Assembly (NCBI GenBank): GCA_030448225.1
Contig: JAUJNJ010000091.1
Span: forward strand, 1-18,903
Length of the DNA: 18,903 bases
Reading direction: 5' to 3'
Origin: Phycisphaerae bacterium
GTDB taxonomy: Bacteria > Planctomycetota > Phycisphaerae > Tepidisphaerales > Tepidisphaeraceae
Under the pieces are notes generated by a model. It was not told where the DNA came from, searched no databases, and saw only the letters and a program-made list of their open reading frames with translations. Positions 9,683-17,620 of the stretch are shown here, piece by piece (positions within the stretch are counted from its first letter, which is position 1; the number at the start of each line of letters is the position of its first letter). The translations under genes were made by a program, and so were the position numbers.

Positions 9683-9933
9683 GTTGGGCTGAGGTCCATT
9701 TCAGCGCGACAGGCAACTTCCCGCCCGGGTCTCGAGTATCGCGGGAAATGCTTCGTTCCAACGAGTGATTGACGGGCGGAACGAGTATCTGACGTTCATG
9801 AATAGCGCTGCGTACATGGCTTCGCCCCCCCCCGCGAAAAATCGGTGTACGCCGTCACGCAGCCTGGGCCGCTTGCGGCTTAGCCGCGACAGCGTCCTCT
9901 CCCCCCGCCCCGGGCGACGACCGACCTCGCGCA
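9683..9933. other. Convergent intergenic region with hairpins, no gene seen
   Basis: This 251-base gap lies between convergent genes, so it probably carries transcript ends for both. A run of nine C is enclosed by TTCGC (9821-9825) and GCGAA (9834-9838), making a hairpin followed by A-rich sequence. A CCGCTTGCGG-family repeat follows at 9869. Short reading frames on both strands show no family features. Confidence 0.6.
9869..9892. repeat. REP-like palindromic repeat (CCGCTTGCGG family), copy 2
   Basis: It reads CCGCTTGCGGCTTAGCCGCG followed by ACAG, in the same orientation as the copy at 5116. GCGGCT and AGCCGC can pair across a two-base gap. It lies 42 bases beyond the ABC gene stop. Confidence 0.6.
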
Positions 9934-10716
9934 TCACACGACCGGCAGCACGGCCGGGGGCGCGCCCGGGCGGCCGCGGTCGATGCGCTCCATCGCGACG
10001 CCGTACACGCGCGAGAGGAGTTGCGGCTCGAGCACGCGCCCGGCCTCGCCCGCGGCGGCGACGGCGCCGTTGGACAGCAGGATCAACCGGTCGGCCGACG
10101 CGGCGGCGAGGTTCAGATCGTGCGACGCGACGAGCACCCCTACGCCCCGCTCGCGCGCCAGCCGCCTCAGCAGGCGCGACACGTCGACCGCGTGGCGCGG
10201 GTCGAGGAACGACGTCGGCTCGTCGAGCAGCAGCGCGGCCGGCTCCTGCGCAAGGCACCGCCCGACGAACGCGCGCTGCCGCTGCCCGCCGGACAGCGCG
10301 TCGAGTGGCCGGCCGAGCAGGTCCGTCAGGCCGAGCATCGCCGCGACGGCGCGCACCACTTCCTCGTCGCGCGGCGACTCCAGCCCGAACGCGCCCCAGT
10401 ACGGCGCCCGGCCGAGGCGCAGCACGTCCCCCACCGTCGCGCCGGGCTCGGCCGCCGGCGCCTGCGGCCGGTACGCGACGAGCCGCGCCCGCTCCCGCGG
10501 CCGCCCCGCCGCCAGCGGCCGGCCGCGCCCGTTGACCCGCGGCCCGGCGACGTCGAGGTGGCCGAGCAGCAGGCGCAGCAGCGTGCTCTTGCCGCTGCCG
10601 TTGGGCCCGAGCAGCGCCACGACCTCCCCGGCGGCCAGCGACAGGTCGATGCCGCCAGCACCGGGCGCGCTGTCGCCGTACCCGAACGTCAGTTGTCGCC
10701 TCGAGGATCGACTCAC
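9934..10716 (-). CDS. ABC transporter ATP-binding protein (FecE/BtuD/HmuV-like importer type)
   Basis: This is the cytoplasmic ATPase of an ABC importer. From the GTG start at 10716 it is 260 residues, the usual size. It has Walker A GPNGSGKST (37-45), Q-loop Gln85 in YRPQ, signature LSGGQ (141-145), Walker B ALLLDEPT (161-168) and H-loop SHD (His199). The C-terminal ILLSNGAVAAAGEAGRVLEPQLLSRVYG is typical of iron-siderophore, haem and B12 importers. No permease or binding-protein gene is adjacent. The GTG overlaps the apparent ACP stop (GTGA), suggesting coupling. The first 25 residues look disturbed: another frame reads SILEAT just before FGYGD, and GAGGIDL replaces an expected VLAGIDL. This suggests indels around 10650-10712. 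Longer in-frame starts up to 10845 lie inside the ACP gene. Confidence 0.88.
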   Translation of the reverse strand: MSRSSRRQLTFGYGDSAPGAGGIDLSLAAGEVVALLGPNGSGKSTLLRLLLGHLDVAGPRVNGRGRPLAAGRPRERARLVAYRPQAPAAEPGATVGDVLRLGRAPYWGAFGLESPRDEEVVRAVAAMLGLTDLLGRPLDALSGGQRQRAFVGRCLAQEPAALLLDEPTSFLDPRHAVDVSRLLRRLARERGVGVLVASHDLNLAAASADRLILLSNGAVAAAGEAGRVLEPQLLSRVYGVAMERIDRGRPGAPPAVLPVV

Positions 10717-11009
10717 CCGCCGGCGTCGCGCGCCCAGCGTCGGGTGCGTCGCCGGGGCCGGCGTGGCTGTGGGCTGCGGCATGCCGCAGAATGTAGTCGA
10801 TGAGGTCCCCACCGTCTTCATCGCCTCCGCGTCCGCGTCCGGCACGGCCAGTTCGAATTCCTCTTCGAGCGCGCCATCACCACCTCGACCCGATCGAGCG
10901 AGTCGAGCATCTCGAACAGCCGGTCGTCGCGGTGAATATCGCGTGAAGGATCGCTCACGCGGTCCCGGAGAATTGCTAACACCCGTTGCTCAATTGATAC
11001 GTCAACCAT
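10713..11009 (-). pseudogene. Acyl carrier protein with frame breaks
   Basis: ACPs carry acyl chains on a 4'-phosphopantetheine attached to a serine. The ATG at 11009 opens MVDVSIEQRVLAILRDRVSD and continues to LDSLDRVEVVMA, with the attachment serine in DSL. The family continuation VMALEEEFEL-VPDADAEAMKTVG then appears in a second frame after about 10870, and DLIDYILRHAA in a third frame after about 10808. A TGA at 10713-10715, in frame with the ATG (99 codons including the stop), overlaps the GTG of the ABC gene. The first break fits two extra bases (GCGCG for GCG) and the second a lost G in a G run. Two or three residues also seem missing before DSL. Because residues stay family-like across the breaks, I cannot tell sequencing error from decay. 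A dedicated rather than fatty-acid-synthesis ACP is possible, since no fab genes are near. Confidence 0.7.
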
Positions 11010-11348
11010 GCTTAAGGTAGAGCAACGGCGACGCCCGGGAGACGCGGTCAGGGAGAAGGATGGTAATGCATGATCTTCCCCCGACTTGTGCCCCAGCGGA
11101 ACTCATACGTGACGTAGGGGTCGGCCCTGCTCCGTACAAGGTGCGCAGCGGGCGACAACGATTGACAGGCAGATACGCGGTGTTGGAGGTCGCGAACGAG
11201 TTGTGTCGAGCAGTGGCGGCACCGAGGGGCGGGCACGCGCGATGAGCGCACCCGCACATCCACTGGACGCGCGCGCTGTCTTTACTACTCTCGTCGTGCG
11301 CTTTCAGTCGGACGTTCCGAACCGGGAGCGTCGCAGCGCGGCTTGATC
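11010..11348. other. Unassigned stretch between divergent ACP and rsmH
   Basis: No gene is recognised in these 339 bases. On the minus strand two overlapping frames give suggestive peptides: one with CRHC and VSAC, and one with DPYVTYEFRWGTSRGKIMHYH. Because this lies inside the tract with many frame breaks, a small broken gene could be hidden here. TTTACT and TACTCT around 11281-11291 are possible promoter pieces for rsmH. Confidence 0.4.
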
Positions 11349-12281
11349 ATGGCTACCCGCCCGTCCCATTCGCCGCGCGCGCGACGTGCGTCACGTGCCG
11401 GTGCTCCTGCCGCAGGTGCTCGACGCGGCTGGCCCCCGGCCGGGGCAGACGATCGTCGATTGCACGGCGGGCCTCGGCGGGCACAGTGCCGAGATCCTCC
11501 GTCGCATCACGCCGGGCGGGCGGACGATCTCGATCGACTTCGACCCAGCCAACCTTGCTCGCGCCCGGGCCGCGCTGGAACAAGTGCCCGGCGGCCGGTT
11601 CGACCTCTTCCACAACAACTTCGCCGCCCTGCCCACCGTGCTGGCCGAGGCGGGCGTCGAGCAGGTGGACGGCGTCCTGGCCGACCTCGGCGTCGCCAGC
11701 CCGCAGATCGACGACCCCGCCCGCGGCTTTTCCTACCGCCAGCCCGGCCCGCTCGACATGGCATGGACCCCACCCGCGGCCAGCCCGCGTCGGCGCTCGT
11801 CGACCGGATGAGCGAGAAGGACCTCGCCGCCGCCGCCCTGCTCGACCTCGGCGACGAGACCGACGCGCCGGAGATCGCCCGCCTCATCGTCGAGGCGCGC
11901 AGGCGGTCAACCCATCGAGACGACGCAGGACCTGATGGCGATCGTGTGCGAGGCCCGCGACTTCACGATCGAGCGGGCCGCCGGCGCTAAAGCTCCACCC
12001 CGCCGCGCGCACGTTCCAGGCGCGCATCCTCGTCAACCGGGAGATGGCCAACCTCGAGCGACTGCTGACAGTCCTGCCCCACCACCTCGTTCCCGGCGGC
12101 CGCGCGGCAATCATCGGTTTTTCACAGCGGGAAGACCGCCGAGTAAAGGACGCGTTCAAGCACGGACTGCGCGAAGGCGTGTACTCGAAGTCTCCCGCGA
12201 CCCGCTCGTCGCGAGCGAGGACGAGAGATCCGGCGGAACGGCCGCTCGCGATCGGCAAAGCACGGTGAGCGCGCCGCATAG
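11349..12281 (+). pseudogene. rsmH: 16S rRNA (cytosine1402-N4)-methyltransferase RsmH, multiply frameshifted
   Basis: RsmH (MraW) methylates N4 of C1402 in the 16S rRNA P-site using SAM. Family order is complete but spread over frames: RHVPVLLPQVLDA, GLGGHSAEILRRI (SAM site), DGVLADLGVASPQIDDPARGF and GPLDM in the first. MDPTRGQPASALVDRMSE follows after a break near 11761, [19 protein letters not shown] after 11900, and [24 protein letters not shown] with [10 protein letters not shown] after 11988. The tail [11 protein letters not shown] and [13 protein letters not shown] ends at TAG 12281. A compensating +T/-C pair near 12118-12130 turns the expected FHSRED into FSQRED. Repaired length is about 300 residues, as usual. 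The N-terminus, from ATG 11349 or GTG 11386, also seems to need one shift in a GC run. It is not near cell-division genes such as ftsI or murE. It is either decayed or, more likely, mis-sequenced. Confidence 0.88.
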
Positions 12282-12317
12282 GTCGCCTTGCGACTCCTCG
12301 TAAAGGCGGGCGTCCCT

Positions 12318-12343
12318 GTCATCCTGGAGCAGCGAAGGATGAC
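12318..12343. repeat. Hairpin repeat between convergent rsmH and lipase
   Basis: GTCATCCT (12318-12325) pairs with AGGATGAC (12336-12343) around a ten-base loop. It resembles a repeat I recall from many environmental genomes (GTCATCCTGAGC-AGCGAAGGAT). It sits just beyond the rsmH stop and overlaps the open end of the lipase frame, so it is a candidate two-way transcript end. Confidence 0.6.
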
Positions 12344-13577
12344 GGCCTCAAGGACAGCCCTCTACAGTGTGCAAACCGCTCCGCCCGGGTCGGCGCGCGC
12401 CGGGTAAGGCCAACCGGATTACGGGTGCGGGAGCGTACTGGCGGCGGTCGGCGAGACCGTGCGCCACGCGCCTCTTCGATGAGCTTTGGTCGGACAGCGC
12501 GCCGGTAGATCGCCGGGTGGTACTTGTCCTGGTAGTGGTCGCCGATCGCGGCCGAGGCGGCGCGCGGGTCGCTCAACACGCGGCTGGCCCGCGTCGTCGG
12601 CGGAGCCTGCACGACCCGGCCGTCCTCGCGGAGGTGGACGGCAACGCCGACGTGGCGATAGCCGAGGCGATCGTTCAGGCGGTCGGCGGCGGCCAGCCGC
12701 TGCGGCACCAGCCCCGCCGCCGGGGGACCGCCGGGATCGGGTCGTCGCCGTGGATGAACCGGTACAGCGGCACGCGCAGCGCCTCCACCTCCTCGACGAA
12801 CGGCCCGTTGCCGACGCGCGGCTGGCCGAACGTGTACACCCCGCCGATCGCCGGCAAATCGTCGGCCTGCTGCGCCGCCCGCGCCAGCGCCGCCGCCGCG
12901 AGCACGGCGAACGCCCCGCCCCGGCTGTGACCGGCGACGAACAGCATCTTGCTACGCGACCGCGACGCCGGGCGACTCGCCTGCTTCGCGGCCCCGGTCG
13001 GCGCGGCCGTGGTCGCCGGAGCCGAGGTCGGCGCCGTGGACGACGCGGCCGGTCGGGCCTGCCGCCTCACCTCCTCGATCACACCGTCGATCACGGAGTT
13101 CAGGCTGTCGTGGAACCCGCGGTGGACGCGGGCGTCGGGCGCTGCGCCGTAGCGCGAATCGTGCACGAGTTGCAGCGCGTCCGCGTCGCTCAGCAGGTCG
13201 CGGACGTTCATGAAGTCGGTGCCGCCGAACGTCACCAGCACCATGCGGTCGTTGCTGGCGACGTAGCCGTAGGTGCTCGTGCGGAGGTCGCGGAAGTCGC
13301 GCCGCTGGTCGAAGCCCCACGTCGCCAGCGTGCGGTCCACCTCGAACGTGCCGCGGTCGCCGATGTAGCACGCGAGCTCCAGGAGGTACGCGTTCGGCAG
13401 CGAGAGGCCCGTCGCGTCGACGTCGAACGAGCCGAACAGGTTCTGCGTTCGGTACCAGTCCTCCGAATGCTCCGGCGGCGGCTGACGGTGGGCGCAGCCC
13501 GTGACGCAGAGCAGGACGAGCAGCAGGAGCCGCTGCGATGTCGCAAGGCGGCGGGGACGCGGAGGGACGGTTCGCAT
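12319..13577 (-). pseudogene. Class 3 lipase-like lipoprotein, frameshifted near the C-terminus
   Basis: It starts [20 protein letters not shown] with lipobox VTGC (Cys28), so it is probably a lipoprotein anchored outside the cytoplasm. The alpha/beta-hydrolase core has VLVTFGGTDF (113-122), VHRGFHDSLNSVIDGV (151-166) and the nucleophile elbow GHSRGG (Ser218). YTFGQPRVGNGPF and RFIHGDDPIPAVP follow; the Asp is the likely acid. After VP, near 12715, the frame shifts: a run of five C where six would keep LVPQRLAAADRLNDRLGYRHVG in frame. The new frame carries GYRHVGVAVHLREDGRVV and IGDHYQDKYHPAIY, whose His residues could complete the triad. The end is uncertain: the frame stays open to 12319, while one more slip would use TAA at 12419-12421. 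Residues 172-210 are an Ala/Thr/Pro/Ser linker. The first 288 or so codons are intact. Confidence 0.83.
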
Positions 13578-13594
13578 CGCCGACACGCTACCAC

Positions 13595-13614
13595 GGTGGA
13601 GGATGCTGTCCACC
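13595..13614. promoter_or_regulatory. Inverted repeat between lipase and asnS
   Basis: GGTGGA (13595-13600) and TCCACC (13609-13614) are separated by eight bases, in the 94-base gap between the divergent lipase and asnS genes. It could be an operator or a small hairpin; only the symmetry supports this. Confidence 0.3.
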
Positions 13615-13654
13615 CCACGCGCACGCCCCGCCTCTGGACGTCTCGCGCCCCCCG

Positions 13655-13660
13655 TGTTAC
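13655..13660 (+). promoter_or_regulatory. Possible -10 element of asnS
   Basis: TGTTAC ends 11 bases before the asnS ATG, which would give a leader of about five bases. The -35 (TCTGGA at 13633-13638) is weak. It is listed because it fits the short-leader pattern seen at other genes here. Confidence 0.25.
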
Positions 13661-13671
13661 CCCTTGCCGAC

Positions 13672-15072
<1,401 letters not shown>

Positions 15073-15089
15073 GGAGGAGGAGAAGCGGA

Positions 15090-15263
15090 TCACCACGGAG
15101 AGCACGGATTGACACGCAGAGGAGCCGAAGGGTTGAACAGCGATGACGCGCGCGCGAAGACGGCAGACGTGCGGCGTCGTCTCCTTTCGATCTGTCGAAA
15201 TCTCAAGCTCCTCGAGACCTGTGGATGTCCTCCTTCGCCGTGCTCTCCGTGTCCCCCGTGGTG
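15090..15263. repeat. Inverted repeat pair (CACCACGGAG type) between asnS and the methyltransferase
   Basis: The left arm TCACCACGGAGAGCACGG (15090-15107) is matched by the reverse complement of 15238-15263, which reads TCACCACGG, a short insertion, then CACGGAGAGCACGG. The 130 bases between hold no gene that I recognise. CACCACGGAGACACGG-like sequences are, from memory, dispersed intergenic repeats in planctomycete-like genomes. The right arm ends 16 bases before the methyltransferase ATG, leaving little room for a promoter. Confidence 0.7.
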
Positions 15264-15279
15264 ACATCACCCCGACGGC

Positions 15280-16509
15280 ATGACCGAACCACTCCCCCCC
15301 GCCGGCACCACGTTCTGGCCGCTCACGGCCACGGCGGGGTCATGCGCTTGCTGCGGCGCGGAGGGGCTCCTCGCGTTCTATGAGACCGTCGGCATCCCAG
15401 TTCAGCGAGATGGTCGCCACACGTCGTACGAGCAGGCGATCGCCTGTCCGCGGGGGGACGTCAAGCTCGCTTTCTGCACGAGTTGCGGCTTCATCGCCAA
15501 CGTCGCGTTCGATTCCGCCCTTGCCGAATCGCTCGGCGCACACCCGCCCACGCCCGCGGCGGCCGAGATGATCGACGCGCCGGCGCGGGCGCTGGCGCAG
15601 CTCTGGATCGACCGCTACCAACTCCGCGGCCGCAGCGTGCTGGAGATCGGCTGCGGGCAGGGCGAGTTCCTGGCGATGATGTGCGCGGCCGGCGACTGCC
15701 GCGGGACCGGCTTCGACCCGGCGTTCCACCCGTCGCGCCACCCCGCGCCGCTCGACGAGCGGCTGACGTTCGTCGCCGAACGCTACGGCCCCGCCCACGC
15801 CGGCGTCGCCGCCGACTTCGTCTTGTGTCGCGACAAATTGCAATCAATCGCGAACGCCGGCGACTTCGTGCGCGGCGTGCGGGTCGTGATCGGCGAGCGG
15901 TACGAGACCGGCGTCGGGTTCGAGGTGCCCGAGGCGATGCGCGTCCTGCGCGGCGGTGCGTTCTGGGACGTCGGTTACGCCCAACCCTCCTACTTCAATC
16001 CCGGCTCCCTCGCCCGCCTGTTCCGCTCCGCCGGCTTCGAGTTGATCGACCTGCGCGTCGAGCGCGGCGGGCGGAGCCTGATCGTCGAGGCCCACGCCGC
16101 GCCGGGGCCGACGGCGATGCGCGCGGACGTGGAGGACGACCTCGCCGCGACCTCCGACGCGGTGGCGGCGTTCGCGCGGACGGGGGCGGCGGCCATGGTG
16201 CGGTGGACGGAAGCCATCCGCGCGGCGCGGGCCGACGGCAAGCGGGTGGCGCTGTGGGGCGCGGGGCCGCGGACGGTCGGGTTCCTGTCGACGCTCCGGC
16301 TCGGCGTCGACCTCGTCCCGTCCGTCCTCGACGCCGACCCGCTGCGACACGGCACGTTCCTGCCCGCCACTGGCCAGCCGGTGCTGCGGCCGGAGCAGGT
16401 GCGCGAGTGTCCGCCGCAGGTCGTGATTCTGTTGAGCCCGGATGAGCGGATCGAAATGAGCAACAGATTGGAACGAGCCGGCATCGTGGCGGACGTGCTC
16501 GACGTCTGA
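15280..16509 (+). CDS. Zinc-ribbon class I SAM methyltransferase (sugar C-methyltransferase type)
   Basis: A 409-residue three-part protein. The N-terminal zinc-binding domain (Methyltransf_13-like) has Cys22/Cys25 and Cys66/Cys69 (CTSC). The Rossmann SAM domain has LEIGCGQGEF at 121-130 and GTGFDPAFHP at 142-151. The C-terminal domain (Methyltransf_14-like) contains VALWGAGPRTVGFLSTL. This architecture belongs to TylC3/NovU-like enzymes that methylate nucleotide sugars, and to relatives in surface-polysaccharide loci. PRGDVKLAFCTSCGFIANVAFD and PGSLARLFRSAGFELIDLR are characteristic. Where I remember relatives with CRHTLEHI and YYEHCSYF, this one has CRDKLQSI and GYAQPSYF, so several conserved residues, including two His, are replaced. 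It may be a divergent or inactive paralogue. No sugar-biosynthesis genes are near, so the substrate is unknown. No Shine-Dalgarno is visible. Confidence 0.85.
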   Translation: MTEPLPPAGTTFWPLTATAGSCACCGAEGLLAFYETVGIPVQRDGRHTSYEQAIACPRGDVKLAFCTSCGFIANVAFDSALAESLGAHPPTPAAAEMIDAPARALAQLWIDRYQLRGRSVLEIGCGQGEFLAMMCAAGDCRGTGFDPAFHPSRHPAPLDERLTFVAERYGPAHAGVAADFVLCRDKLQSIANAGDFVRGVRVVIGERYETGVGFEVPEAMRVLRGGAFWDVGYAQPSYFNPGSLARLFRSAGFELIDLRVERGGRSLIVEAHAAPGPTAMRADVEDDLAATSDAVAAFARTGAAAMVRWTEAIRAARADGKRVALWGAGPRTVGFLSTLRLGVDLVPSVLDADPLRHGTFLPATGQPVLRPEQVRECPPQVVILLSPDERIEMSNRLERAGIVADVLDV

Positions 16510-16573
16510 TGTTGGGTTCGCCCTTGCCGCTTCGTCACTCCTTCGCCCCGGTGCAGCCGTTCGCTTCCCACCG

Positions 16574-16591
16574 CGGCTCGCAAGCGAGCCG
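16574..16591. terminator. GC-rich hairpin after the methyltransferase gene
   Basis: CGGCTCGC (16574-16581) pairs with GCGAGCCG (16584-16591), an almost perfect palindrome 65 bases beyond the methyltransferase stop. It could end that transcript before yqgE. There is no T-run, so it may instead be another dispersed palindrome. Confidence 0.4.
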
Positions 16592-16706
16592 GCTGAATGC
16601 TGCCATAGCAGACGCGGCCGCGGCGGTCGGCGCGGGTGGGGAAGCGTGTGATTTCAGCCGGCGACAAGGACGCGAAACGTTTCTAGGATCGGGTGATCAA
16701 CCCGAC

Positions 16707-16712
16707 TATGCG
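16707..16712 (+). promoter_or_regulatory. Candidate -10 element of yqgE
   Basis: TATGCG follows CCCGAC and ends 15 bases before the yqgE ATG, predicting a leader of about nine bases. The -35 is poor. It resembles TATGCT at 4056. Confidence 0.3.
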
Positions 16713-16727
16713 TGGGATGAATCCGCC

Positions 16728-17300
16728 ATGAAATCCTTACAGGGACAACTTCTCGTCGCGTCGCCGAAGCTGGGAGAGAGCAACTTCTTCCGCTCGGTGA
16801 TCCTGATCGTCCAGCACAGCGAGGACGGCGCGCTGGGGCTCGTGCTCAACCGCCCGATCGACCCGACGATCGACATGGTCTGGGACCAGGTGAGCGACAA
16901 GCCCTGCCACCGGACCGACGCCCACCTCCACCGCGGCGGGCCGTGCGACGGGCCGCTGATGGTCCTGCACGACGCCGCCGACGTCGACGCGGCGCAGGTC
17001 GAGGTCGTCAAGGGCGTCTACTTCACGACCGAGAAGGACGCGATCGAGCAGCTCGTCTCCGACGACGCCGCGGCGTCGTCGAGCGCGAAGTTCTTCCTCG
17101 GCTACGCCGGCTGGTCGGGCGGGCAACTCGAGGGGGAACTGGCCGAGAGCGCCTGGATCACCGCGCCCGGCAAGGCCGAACACATCTTCGCCGCCGACCC
17201 CGAGGCGCAGTGGGAAGCCGTGCGGCGCGACATCGGTCGCGCGAACGCCGAGCAGTGGGTGAACCCGAAGTTCATGCCGGATGACCCGACGGTGAACTGA
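16728..17300 (+). CDS. yqgE: YqgE/AlgH family protein (UPF0301)
   Basis: A 190-residue protein of the YqgE/AlgH family (about 187 residues in E. coli). Its biochemical role is not settled; AlgH has been linked to alginate regulation in Pseudomonas. The family N-terminus MKSLQGQLLVASPKLGESNFFRSV is intact, followed by ALGLVLNRPIDPTI, HRGGPCDGPLMVLH and FLGYAGWSGGQLEGELAESAW, all expected in order. The frame stays open upstream to an ATG at 16509 that overlaps the methyltransferase stop (TGATG). That extension would add 73 residues unlike the family and translate a palindromic repeat, so 16728 is preferred. It is probably monocistronic, convergent with the phosphoesterase gene. Confidence 0.95.
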   Translation: MKSLQGQLLVASPKLGESNFFRSVILIVQHSEDGALGLVLNRPIDPTIDMVWDQVSDKPCHRTDAHLHRGGPCDGPLMVLHDAADVDAAQVEVVKGVYFTTEKDAIEQLVSDDAAASSSAKFFLGYAGWSGGQLEGELAESAWITAPGKAEHIFAADPEAQWEAVRRDIGRANAEQWVNPKFMPDDPTVN

Positions 17301-17413
17301 GGAGATCCTCTCCCGAATACTCCACTGCACGACCGTCGCGCCGGACGCCTGCGACACATGCTCGGGTGACCGTTACGCGTTGATTTTGACGTCCGCGCGG
17401 CGCGTGCGCCGCG

Positions 17414-17435
17414 GCGTCGCGAAACCGCAAGCGAC
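17414..17435. repeat. REP-like palindromic repeat (CCGCTTGCGG family), copy 3, inverted
   Basis: The reverse complement starts CAGTCGCTTGCGGTTTCGCG. GTCGC (17414-17418) and GCGAC (17429-17433) form a stem. Orientation is opposite to the copies at 5116 and 9869. Confidence 0.55.
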
Positions 17436-17516
17436 TGCCGCGCCGTCTGATCGCGGTCGACCAAACCGTATCCGCATCACCCCCACGCAGGCACCGCTCC
17501 GCAGCACCGGTCCACC

Positions 17517-17540
17517 TTTTAGCCGCAAGCCCGAAGGGCT
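17517..17540. repeat. REP-like palindromic repeat (CCGCTTGCGG family), copy 4, inverted
   Basis: TTTTAGCCGCAAGCCCGAAG followed by GGCT. AGCCC (17528-17532) and GGGCT (17536-17540) form a stem with a GAA loop. The reverse complement ends GCTTGCGGCTAAAA, matching the core of the copy at 9869. Confidence 0.6.
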
Positions 17541-17620
17541 CGTTGCCGGTGATGTCGTGAACCGCGACATGAGCCCGCGGCGCAAGCTCCCACTGCAAAA
17601 CTCTGCCCGGGGATCCCGCT

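Larger units (their letters stand above)
17301..17620. other. Convergent intergenic region rich in palindromes, no gene seen
   Basis: This 320-base gap separates convergent yqgE and phosphoesterase genes. It holds the hairpin GCGGCG-TG-CGCCGC (17397-17410), two CCGCTTGCGG-family repeats (17414-17435, 17517-17540) and ATGTCG/CGACAT (17552-17557 with 17565-17570). Short frames on both strands show no protein family features. The cluster is probably structural or used in transcript ending. Confidence 0.65.

Noticed and set aside
15483..16445. A 320-codon plus-strand frame inside the methyltransferase.
   Set aside because: It is a shifted frame of the methyltransferase gene, nearly all Arg, Ala, Gly and Pro.
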